Source: CAZAFD01 sp964484785 (GTDB lineage Bacteria; Pseudomonadota; Alphaproteobacteria; Rickettsiales; UBA1997). From it: DNA of 19,847 nt. Numbering within the stretch: the stretch's first letter is position 1; every line of letters starts with the position of its first letter. The stretch lies in the NCBI GenBank assembly GCA_964484785.1, contig CAZAFD010000014.1:1-19847 (forward strand), written 5' to 3'. Below the pieces are notes generated by a model. It was given only the letters and a program-made list of their open reading frames with translations. It searched no databases and was not told where the DNA came from. Below are positions 12,967 through 19,847 of the stretch, piece by piece. The position numbers and the translations under genes are program-made.

Positions 12967-15801
12967 TTAGATAACAAAGTTAATTAATTTATTTGATACA
13001 AAAATTACTTTTTTAATTGAGGCATCATTTAGGTATCTACTTACATTAGCCTCTTGTTTTGCTAAGACCTCCAGTTCATCTTTAGTTATATCCTTTTGTA
13101 CTTCAATAGTGCCACGTAGCTTACCATTTACTTGGATAGCTATATTAACATTTTTATCTATTGTCAGATCTTCTTGATACTTAGGCCATTCGTCATAGCT
13201 TACATCTAATTTCTCCAATAGTTCGCTGCATAAATGCGGTGCAAATGGATAAAATAATTTTACCATTGATATAATAGCAAAAAAGTATGACTCTTTTTCT
13301 TCTAAAGTATTAGCGTGTATGGACTCTAAAAAATTTGTAAATTCTCTTATTTTAGCTATAGCCTTATTAAACTCAATTTTTTCAATATAGCTTGTAACAT
13401 CTTTAATTAATTTATGTGTGTTCCTAATAATTTTATTAGAATAATTTACATTATCGACAGTATACTTGTCCTTCATACCACTTACAAGCGTATAAAATCT
13501 ATTTATATATTTCCAACATGCACCAATACCTTCCTCTGTCCATTCAAAATTCCCATTAGTTGGGTTATCAGATAAAACAAATACTCTACCTGCATCTGCG
13601 CCATAATTATCTATTACATCTTCAGAATTTACAACGTTTAACTTAGATTTACTCATTTTAACAACGCCTTCACAAACAAGTTCTTCATTTGTTTCTGAAT
13701 TGTATAATTTATTGTTTTTGGTAATAACATTCCATGGGAAGCACCATTCTTTAGTATTAAGCCCTCTGTAAGCCTTATGTTGCACCATACCTTGGTTAAA
13801 TAGACTTTTTATTGGCTCGCTTATTTGTACTAATCCACAATCTCTTAAGGCCTTAGTAAAGAATCGTGCATAAATTAAATGCATAGTAGCATGTTCAATA
13901 CCACCTATATACTGATCAATTGGCAAAATCATGTTACAAAGTTCTGTATTAATTGGCTTATCTTGATATGGATCAATATATCTCATAAAATACCAAGAAG
14001 AATCTACAAAAGTATCCATAGTATCTGTTTCTCGTGTTGCTGGTCCACCACATTTTGGGCAAACAGTATGTTTCCAAGTACTATGATTTTCTAGAGGATT
14101 ACCCTTACCATCAAATGTTACATCTTTTGGTAACTCCAATGGTAAATCTTTCTTATCTAGCGGAACTACGCCACATTTATCACAATACACTATAGGAATA
14201 GGGCAACCCCAATATCTTTGACGGGAAAAACCCCAATCTCTTAATTTATAATTAATTTCTTTTTTCCCAATCTTATTGACTTCTAGTTTTCTTAAAACAG
14301 AGTCTTTAGCAGATTCTGTTGTGAAACCATTTAAAAAATCGGAATTAATCACAAAACCATCTTTATCTGTATATGGTAATGTATCTTCAGAATTTGCGTT
14401 TGATGTAACAACTCTGATTAATGGTAGATTATACTTTTGAGCAAAATCATAATCTCTCTGGTCATGAGCTGGACAGCCAAATACAGCGCCTGTTCCATAA
14501 TCCATTAAGACAAAATTCGTAATAAATATTGGCATATGGTTATAGTCAAAAGGATTGATAGCAAAAAGCCCTGTATTATATCCAATTTTTTCTGCCTTAG
14601 CTAAAGTCTCTTCATCAACACTAGTTTTCTGACAAACATCAATAAAATCACTAATTTCCTTATTGTTTTTAGCTAAATCTATAGCTAAAGGATGATCACT
14701 AGAAATAGCCATAAATGAGGCACCAGCAATGGTATCCGGTCTTGTGCTATATACAGTAATCTTATCATCTATTGTTTGTATATTAATCGCAAGAAATTCG
14801 TACTTATCAATATTTTCAAATTCAGATCTATAGATCTTTTCACCTTCCTCTATTGAATCTATATTTGGCAATATCTCCGGTAAATTGTTTTTATTTAAAA
14901 ATTCTTTTATATTCTTGTATGTACGTAATTGAGTTATTTGAGCTAAAAAGCTTTCATCGCCACAATAAAACTCTACAATATCGCCGATTTTTAGATAGTG
15001 ATATTCTGGAGAATTTTCTCTACCATCTATAGATTTAACGCCATTTTTTAGATAATCAAAATAAGGTTTTGGACAATGTAGACGCATTTTTCTATGAATC
15101 TTAAAATCTATTAAAGCTCCTTCAGATTTGCCTATCCAATTTTTTTGCATTATCTTAACCTTTTCTGGCCAGGCAGTCAATGTATCTATATCTTGTAGTA
15201 GCTCTTCGGCGTACTTTGTAACTTTAAAAAACCACTGTTTTAACTTTTTCTTTTCTACTGTAGCTCCGCTCCTCCAGCCTTTACCATCTACGACTTGTTC
15301 ATTTGCTAATACGGTTTTATCAACTGGATCCCAATTAACAAAACTTTCTTTTTGATAAACTAAACCATTTTTAAATAACTCTAAAAACAATTCTTGTTGC
15401 TTACCATAATACTCTGGATAACAAGTTATAATGAATCTTGAAAAGTCATAACCTAATCCAATTTTTTTCATGGCTTTAATGAACTTATCAACATTTCTTT
15501 GAGTCCAATCCATTGGATGTATTTTTTTATTAATAGCAGCATTTTCTGCTGGCAATCCAAAAGAATCAGCTCCAATGGTATGCAAAACATTATAACCCTG
15601 TTTTTGTTTAAATCTTGCTAAAACATCTCCTATACTATAGTTCCTTACATGACCCATATGCAGTTCACCAGATGGATACGGAAACATTTCTATAATGTAA
15701 TACTTCTGTTTTTTATCCTGAATATTAAAAGCAAAACTTTTGTTCTGTTCCCAATATTCCTGCCACTTACGTTCGATTTGTTTGAAGTTATAACGTTCCA
15801 T
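12967..15801 (-). CDS. leuS: Leucyl-tRNA synthetase with an inserted ASCH domain in the editing domain
   Basis: A 944-residue class Ia synthetase charging tRNA-Leu; E. coli LeuS has 860 residues. The core is ordinary: EMFPYPSGELHMGHVRNY (38-55, HIGH as HMGH 48-51), WIGKSEGA (222-229) and KMSKS (715-719). The zinc-type pairs CDKC (540-543) and CPKC (581-584) are present, as is a complete C-terminal domain (VNGKLRGTI 891-899, end VSNKLINFVI). The editing domain keeps STRPDT (352-357, with the discriminator threonine T357) and GTGAVFGCPAHDQRDYDFA (436-454, with the conserved aspartate D450). Between WIGKSEGALIDFKI and DKITVYSTRPDT, normally about ten residues apart, there are about 109 extra residues forming an ASCH domain (237-345). 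The start matches the family (MERYNFKQIERKWQEYW). The gene lies 123 bases downstream of the transglycosylase gene on the same strand. Confidence 0.96.
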   Translation of the reverse strand: MERYNFKQIERKWQEYWEQNKSFAFNIQDKKQKYYIIEMFPYPSGELHMGHVRNYSIGDVLARFKQKQGYNVLHTIGADSFGLPAENAAINKKIHPMDWTQRNVDKFIKAMKKIGLGYDFSRFIITCYPEYYGKQQELFLELFKNGLVYQKESFVNWDPVDKTVLANEQVVDGKGWRSGATVEKKKLKQWFFKVTKYAEELLQDIDTLTAWPEKVKIMQKNWIGKSEGALIDFKIHRKMRLHCPKPYFDYLKNGVKSIDGRENSPEYHYLKIGDIVEFYCGDESFLAQITQLRTYKNIKEFLNKNNLPEILPNIDSIEEGEKIYRSEFENIDKYEFLAINIQTIDDKITVYSTRPDTIAGASFMAISSDHPLAIDLAKNNKEISDFIDVCQKTSVDEETLAKAEKIGYNTGLFAINPFDYNHMPIFITNFVLMDYGTGAVFGCPAHDQRDYDFAQKYNLPLIRVVTSNANSEDTLPYTDKDGFVINSDFLNGFTTESAKDSVLRKLEVNKIGKKEINYKLRDWGFSRQRYWGCPIPIVYCDKCGVVPLDKKDLPLELPKDVTFDGKGNPLENHSTWKHTVCPKCGGPATRETDTMDTFVDSSWYFMRYIDPYQDKPINTELCNMILPIDQYIGGIEHATMHLIYARFFTKALRDCGLVQISEPIKSLFNQGMVQHKAYRGLNTKEWCFPWNVITKNNKLYNSETNEELVCEGVVKMSKSKLNVVNSEDVIDNYGADAGRVFVLSDNPTNGNFEWTEEGIGACWKYINRFYTLVSGMKDKYTVDNVNYSNKIIRNTHKLIKDVTSYIEKIEFNKAIAKIREFTNFLESIHANTLEEKESYFFAIISMVKLFYPFAPHLCSELLEKLDVSYDEWPKYQEDLTIDKNVNIAIQVNGKLRGTIEVQKDITKDELEVLAKQEANVSRYLNDASIKKVIFVSNKLINFVI
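14767..15093 (-). other. ASCH (PUA-like) domain inserted in LeuS (residues about 237-345)
   Basis: The segment reads like a complete small ASCH protein. It has a first strand and helix MRLHCPKPYFDYLKNGVKSI (239-258), with the characteristic K-(S/T) after the G-x-K turn. An arginine-containing turn DGREN (259-263) follows, and then YLKIGDIVEFYCGDE (269-283), the I-x-x-GD-I-x-F signature. Strand AQITQLRTY (287-295) comes next, then the helix YKNIKEFLNKNNLPEILPNI (295-314) and DSIEEGEKIYRSEF (315-328). A closing strand FLAINIQTI (336-344) corresponds to the G-V-L-A-I-x-I end of ASCH proteins. ASCH domains are PUA-like and RNA-associated; E. coli YqfB of this fold hydrolyses N4-acetylcytidine. 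Recognised by pattern, not by profile search. Confidence 0.82.
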
Positions 15802-15924
15802 ACTTGGTTAATTTTTATTTATTTCACTAATACTCGTACGAGGGTAAATAATCTATAAAAAATTACAAGATTTTAATCTTTAATTTAAATTTATATAGTC
15901 AATATACATAAATACTAATTATAA

Positions 15925-18003
15925 CTACTCTTTATTTGATCGAGTTTCGAATAGATTATCATATATCACCAGATTGGCAAGTACCTGTTGTAAGTATCCT
16001 CTAGTTTCGCCAAAATCTATTTGCTCTATCCAGTCTACGACGTCATCTACATTTGTATATTTTCTTACATCACCATATTCTCTAATCCAGCGCATAACAT
16101 TACGCGTGCCTGCGTTGTAAGCTGCCATAGCAAGTATCTTAGAACCACTAAAGGTTTTTATAAGACGTTGTATATAATAATTACCCAATGCAACGTTATA
16201 ATACGCATCTTTTCTTAGTTTTAGTTCATTATATGTAATCTTTAACTCCTTACATAAAGCCTTTGCTGTAAAAGGCATTATCTGCATCAAACCAAGAGCA
16301 CCAGCTGGACTAACAGAGGTTTGGGTAAAATTACTTTCTTGTTTAATCAGGGCATGTACCAGAGGATAATCTAAACTATCATTATTTATATTTTTCAAAA
16401 TCGGATACAAATGCTTTACAGAGAAAACCCCTTTATTTTTTATGTTTTCAGCCATTGCATTAGCAAATGATACATCCTTAAAAAGATCAACAATCTGTAA
16501 AATAGCGACTAATTCAGAGTTTGACGTACTTTGGAATATTGCTAATTTAAATAAATCACTAGCCTTAGTACGTTCTTTTAAATATTTTAAATAAAAATAA
16601 GCATATCTAATAACAAGATTATTTTTGGCCCTTATTTTATCTTCATTTTCTACAGGTGGCAATTGTGGTAAAACAATTTTATAATCATCATTTTGTAATA
16701 TATTTGCTAAATTATTTTTAGCTATTTGACCATAAAATGTAAGTGCGAAATCCGCAGCTTTACTATACCAATAAATAGCTTGATTCTGGTTGCCACTAGC
16801 GTGGTATGCAGAGGCTAACCAATAATAAGCTTTAGCTTTATTATTGGTTAAATTAACATTATTTGAAAATTTTCGAAAGTGTTCTAGAGCAACTGTTGGT
16901 TTTTTTAAAAAACGCAAGGCTAACCAGCCCGCAAGCCATTCTGCCTCCATTTTATGTGAATTATGTGTAGCCGCAATATAATAAGCCTTTTTATATTCCT
17001 TGTCTGCCATTAGTTTCTTGACATATATGTGTCTATACAACCACCAATAATCACCATATTTACTACTGTTTTTTAAATTAAATAGTATTTTTAGTACAGC
17101 TTTGTCATTATTATGTTTTCTATAATACTTTAATATTATAAAATTTAGAGCTTCATTATTTTTTAAATTTTTTGGAATTTTTCTAAGTATATTATTTATG
17201 TTTTGCGGATTTTGATCTATCTCTAAAATAGATAAAAATAAATTTTTATACTCCTCATTTTGTATATGTTCAGCTAGTTCTTTTAATTGTTTATATTGCT
17301 TTCCAAAAACTAAAGTTTCAGCTTTTTCTATTATATTACTTTGAGATAGTTTAGTATAAAAACTATTATAATAAGTAATAAGTTCTTCCTTTTCAAAAGC
17401 ATATTTTAGCCAAATTTTTATTACTTTTTCTTCTAATTTACTTAATTTTTTAATTGTTTCATTTTTAGTAGTATGTGCACTTAATATAGCATCTTCCTCA
17501 TGTTTTAAAAATTTAATAATTGTCGCAATTTTCTTTGGTTGAAATTTTTTAAAATAAGCCTCAATATCTTCATATAATACTGTAGTATTTTTAATGTAAT
17601 ATCTTTCTATTTTGTCGTGAAAAACCTTAAATGTAGGTAGGTAATCATGTTCTATATTGAATTGTATCAGGTTTTTAAAATTGTTATAATCTAGAATACT
17701 TATTCGTTTAAATCCTTCTGCAAGCACATATGTTTGAACAATATGTTTATAAATTGCGTCCTTAATATTTTGCACTTCCGCAATAGCTTTTGAAAATTGA
17801 TCTGTTACCAAAAATCTCCTTACTTTAGTAAAACATTCTAGGTCTTGTTCTGTAAAATCTAAACCAAAAATGTTATGATCTACGTCACTCTCGTATTCAA
17901 TTTTAACCCTAGAATTTTCGGCTGACCAAGAAGTCATTACTATAGAAATATTAAATATGATTAAACATATAAATTTTAACATATAATCCAGAAGAATATT
18001 CAT
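15925..18003 (-). CDS. slt: Soluble lytic murein transglycosylase (Slt70-like)
   Basis: A periplasmic exolytic transglycosylase that cleaves the MurNAc-GlcNAc bond of peptidoglycan and forms 1,6-anhydro ends. The N-terminus has a signal peptide (MLKFICLIIFNISIVMTSWSA). A long helical superhelix follows (about 50-540) with TPR-like pairs such as AKAYYWLASAYHASGNQNQA and QAIYWYSKAA. The C-terminal SLT domain contains the catalytic glutamate in KQESNF (E556 counted from this ATG), SPAGALGLMQIMP (565-577), AAYNAG (627-632) and RGYLQQVL (668-675). I start at ATG 18003 (692 residues); the frame also has a TTG at 18006, and an internal ATG at 17982 would give the cleanest signal peptide. Retention of a lysozyme-like murein enzyme implies that a peptidoglycan layer is still made. 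Confidence 0.92.
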   Translation of the reverse strand: MNILLDYMLKFICLIIFNISIVMTSWSAENSRVKIEYESDVDHNIFGLDFTEQDLECFTKVRRFLVTDQFSKAIAEVQNIKDAIYKHIVQTYVLAEGFKRISILDYNNFKNLIQFNIEHDYLPTFKVFHDKIERYYIKNTTVLYEDIEAYFKKFQPKKIATIIKFLKHEEDAILSAHTTKNETIKKLSKLEEKVIKIWLKYAFEKEELITYYNSFYTKLSQSNIIEKAETLVFGKQYKQLKELAEHIQNEEYKNLFLSILEIDQNPQNINNILRKIPKNLKNNEALNFIILKYYRKHNNDKAVLKILFNLKNSSKYGDYWWLYRHIYVKKLMADKEYKKAYYIAATHNSHKMEAEWLAGWLALRFLKKPTVALEHFRKFSNNVNLTNNKAKAYYWLASAYHASGNQNQAIYWYSKAADFALTFYGQIAKNNLANILQNDDYKIVLPQLPPVENEDKIRAKNNLVIRYAYFYLKYLKERTKASDLFKLAIFQSTSNSELVAILQIVDLFKDVSFANAMAENIKNKGVFSVKHLYPILKNINNDSLDYPLVHALIKQESNFTQTSVSPAGALGLMQIMPFTAKALCKELKITYNELKLRKDAYYNVALGNYYIQRLIKTFSGSKILAMAAYNAGTRNVMRWIREYGDVRKYTNVDDVVDWIEQIDFGETRGYLQQVLANLVIYDNLFETRSNKE

Positions 18004-18030
18004 CAAAATAGCTTGAAATATAATGATGTT

Positions 18031-18279
18031 ATGTTTACCATCAAGTCAGATTTTTTCAACAAAATTCTGTATATGGATGAAGCTAAAAACGTTATGGATA
18101 TCAATTTTACCAAAAAACAAAAAACATCATCCCTAATCAACCAAGTTAATCTTGATGATGGTCTTACAATTGGAGAGTTGTTGGATAAAATATCCATAAA
18201 TACTGAGGATATAAAACAGGATTTATTGGGTGACGAAAAGGTACTCGATGTTAATTTTAGAAAAAACACTAATAATTAG
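18031..18279 (+). CDS. Small hypothetical protein with a duplicated motif
   Basis: An 82-residue ORF (ATG 18031; an in-frame TTG at 18013 would add six residues and nearly touch the divergent slt start). I recognise no family. It is hydrophilic with no signal peptide or membrane segment. Two near-identical eleven-residue elements exactly 50 residues apart stand out: KNVMDINFTKK (19-29) and EKVLDVNFRKN (69-79). Between them lies a helix-like LTIGELLDKI. The opposite strand has an open frame of similar size (18003-18269), but its composition, rich in Ser, Phe and Leu, looks like a shadow. Codon use matches the neighbours. It is 115 bases upstream of topA on the same strand. Confidence 0.5.
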   Translation: MFTIKSDFFNKILYMDEAKNVMDINFTKKQKTSSLINQVNLDDGLTIGELLDKISINTEDIKQDLLGDEKVLDVNFRKNTNN

Positions 18280-18394
18280 TACAAATACAATTATTGTTTA
18301 TTAGTACATAAAAAACGTTTTTTACACATTTTTTAATTGCTTTTTTACAATACATCATTAGGTTAAGGGTTAATACTTAAAAAGCTAATTCTGT
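18280..18394 (+). other. Intergenic region upstream of topA
   Basis: This 115-bp region holds a 16-bp perfect palindrome, TAAAAAACGTTTTTTA (18309-18324), then T-rich DNA and a direct repeat GGTTAA/GGGTTAA (18361-18373). No convincing -35/-10 pair or Shine-Dalgarno for topA could be picked out, although a promoter is likely here. The palindrome is too AT-rich to call as an operator or terminator. Confidence 0.3.
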
Positions 18395-19847
18395 ATGACA
18401 AGTTTGGTGGTAGTAGAATCGCCTGCAAAAGCAAAAACAATAAATAAATATCTGGGAGATCAATATAAAGTTTTAGCCTCTTTTGGTCACATAAGGCAAT
18501 TACCAAAAAAAAATGGCAGTATCGAGCCCGACAACAATTTTAATATAAAATATGAAATTGATAAAAAGTCTGCTACCCATGTCTCAGCATTAGTTAAAGC
18601 CATGAAGGAAAGTGACGAGCTAATTTTAGCTACCGACCCAGATAGAGAGGGAGAAGCTATCGCTTGGCATGTAGCAGAAGTTCTAAAATCTAAAAAAGCA
18701 CTCAAGAAAAACATTCCTGTAAGACGCGTTGTTTTCAACGCTATTACAAAGAAAACTGTATTAGAGGCGATGCAAGAGAGTCGGGATCTAGATATGAACC
18801 TAATTAATGCACAACAGGCTAGAGTAGGGTTGGATTATTTGGTGGGTTTTAATTTATCTCCAGTATTATGGAGAAAACTACCTGGTAGCAAATCAGCTGG
18901 AAGAGTACAGTCTGTAGCCTTAAGATTAATATGCGAAAGGTATTATGAAATTCAAAAATTTAAACCAGAAGAGTATTGGGATATAAATGTTGAATTATTA
19001 AACGGTCAAAAAAAATCATTAACAGCAAAGTTAGTTGAAGTAGACAAGAATAAATTAGACAAACTGTCTATACATAATCAAGAAGAGGCTTTAAAACTTA
19101 AAGGCGACCTAGAAAAAGAGGAATATATTGTAAAAAAAATTGATAAAAAAGAAATACGAAAATCTGCTTATCCGCCCTTCACAACCTCAACCCTACAACA
19201 AGAAGCTGCAAAAAAATTAGGTTTTACAACAAAAAAAACAATGAGTATAGCTCAAAAACTCTATGAAGGTATAAACATTGGTAATGGTATTCATGGTTTG
19301 ATTACATATATGCGTACAGATGCTGTATATACAACACCAGAGGCGATAGATAGTGTGAGAAAACTTATCTTAAATGATTATGGCAAAGAATATTTACCAG
19401 AAAAACCAATTTTATACCAAAACAAAATAAAAAATGCCCAAGAAGCTCACGAGGCTATAAGGCCATCTGATCCAACAATAAGACCAGAAAGCATAGTTAA
19501 TTACTTAAGTAAAGACGAGTATAAGTTGTACGAACTTATTTGGAAAAGATTAATAACCAGTCAAATGTCTAGCGTAATTTTAGATCAAACTATAATTCAT
19601 ATTAATACATCTAGACATTTATTAAAAGCAGTTGGTTCAACAATTAAATTTGATGGTTTTCATATTTTATATAACGAAACAGTAGAAGACTCGAAAAATG
19701 AAAAAGATGTAATTTTACATTATGTAGAAGAGGGTGATAAGTTAAATTTAGTTAAGATTATTGATAAACAACATTTTACAGAACCACCAAGTAAATATTC
19801 TGAGGCAAGTTTGGTAAAAAAAATGGAGGAATTAGGCATTGGAAGAC
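18395..19847 (+). CDS. topA: DNA topoisomerase I, TopA (partial, 3' end outside window)
   Basis: The first 484 codons of a type IA topoisomerase, which relaxes negative supercoils by single-strand passage. The N-terminus MTSLVVVESPAKAKTINKYL (1-20) is the Toprim start with its catalytic Glu. LATDPDREGEAIAWH (78-92) holds the metal-binding DxDxE residues. RVGLDYLVGFNLSPVLW (143-159) and GSKSAGRVQSVALRLI (164-179) follow, and GLITYMRTDA (301-310) contains the active-site tyrosine Y305. AHEAIRPSDP (351-360) is also conserved. The frame is open to the last base of the window, so the remaining core and any C-terminal zinc-finger region are not visible. Start chosen because it begins exactly at the conserved Toprim strand. 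Confidence 0.96.
   Translation, partial: MTSLVVVESPAKAKTINKYLGDQYKVLASFGHIRQLPKKNGSIEPDNNFNIKYEIDKKSATHVSALVKAMKESDELILATDPDREGEAIAWHVAEVLKSKKALKKNIPVRRVVFNAITKKTVLEAMQESRDLDMNLINAQQARVGLDYLVGFNLSPVLWRKLPGSKSAGRVQSVALRLICERYYEIQKFKPEEYWDINVELLNGQKKSLTAKLVEVDKNKLDKLSIHNQEEALKLKGDLEKEEYIVKKIDKKEIRKSAYPPFTTSTLQQEAAKKLGFTTKKTMSIAQKLYEGINIGNGIHGLITYMRTDAVYTTPEAIDSVRKLILNDYGKEYLPEKPILYQNKIKNAQEAHEAIRPSDPTIRPESIVNYLSKDEYKLYELIWKRLITSQMSSVILDQTIIHINTSRHLLKAVGSTIKFDGFHILYNETVEDSKNEKDVILHYVEEGDKLNLVKIIDKQHFTEPPSKYSEASLVKKMEELGIGR

Noticed and set aside
15833..15842. CTCGTACGAG palindrome upstream of leuS
   Set aside because: A 10-bp palindrome is expected by chance in a window of this size, and it has no partner site.
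15870..15902. TTGACT on the minus strand at 15902-15897 as a promoter for leuS
   Set aside because: The -10 candidates lie at poor spacing (about 21 bp to TAAAAT). The region is so AT-rich that the match is not convincing.
18003..18269. 88-codon minus-strand open frame opposite the small hypothetical gene
   Set aside because: Composition is Ser/Phe/Leu-rich as in reverse-strand shadows; the + strand frame has a more protein-like composition and a duplicated motif. Not fully excluded.

Overview
The window looks like chromosomal DNA of an AT-rich alphaproteobacterium, most likely a member or close relative of the Rickettsiales. Third codon positions are dominated by A and T. Intergenic DNA is short. 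The IleS is of the eukaryote-like type used by Rickettsia, and most genes are single-copy housekeeping genes for translation and DNA metabolism. The assignment is an inference from protein resemblance recalled from memory. No rRNA, tRNA, transposase, integrase or CRISPR array was found.

Layout. Bases 2-124 are the last 40 codons of an iron-dependent alcohol dehydrogenase with the signature of bifunctional AdhE, closed by a textbook terminator. Next come rsmJ (+) and der (-), which converge. A + strand cluster trpS / type-4 uracil-DNA glycosylase / cca (2511-5357) converges on thyA (-). A strong sigma70-like promoter at 6213-6241 then drives a small acidic protein gene with its own terminator. 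It is followed by ileS (+), an OprP-type porin gene (+) and fhs, encoding formate-tetrahydrofolate ligase (+). Fhs converges on leuS (-), which lies downstream of a soluble lytic transglycosylase gene (-). A small unknown ORF (+) diverges from the latter and leads to topA (+), which runs off the right edge.

The most remarkable point is that two class Ia aminoacyl-tRNA synthetases in the same 10 kb carry foreign domains inside their CP1 editing domains. IleS carries a complete GNAT acetyltransferase-like domain (about residues 268-443) between its two editing motifs. LeuS carries a complete ASCH (PUA-like, RNA-associated) domain (about residues 237-345) between the first two strands of its editing domain. 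In both enzymes the catalytic signatures and the editing residues are retained on either side, so these read as functional domain insertions and not as decay. The IleS also ends right after the anticodon-binding helix bundle and lacks the long C-terminal region of its family. GNAT domains can acetylate aminoacyl-tRNA and ASCH domains bind RNA or deacetylate ac4C. A lineage-specific extension of aminoacylation quality control or tRNA modification is therefore a testable, unproven idea.

Metabolically, ThyA with Fhs points to an active one-carbon folate pool, and the AdhE remnant hints at fermentative metabolism. The rest (RsmJ, Der, Cca, TrpS, UDG, TopA, Slt) is ordinary core machinery.
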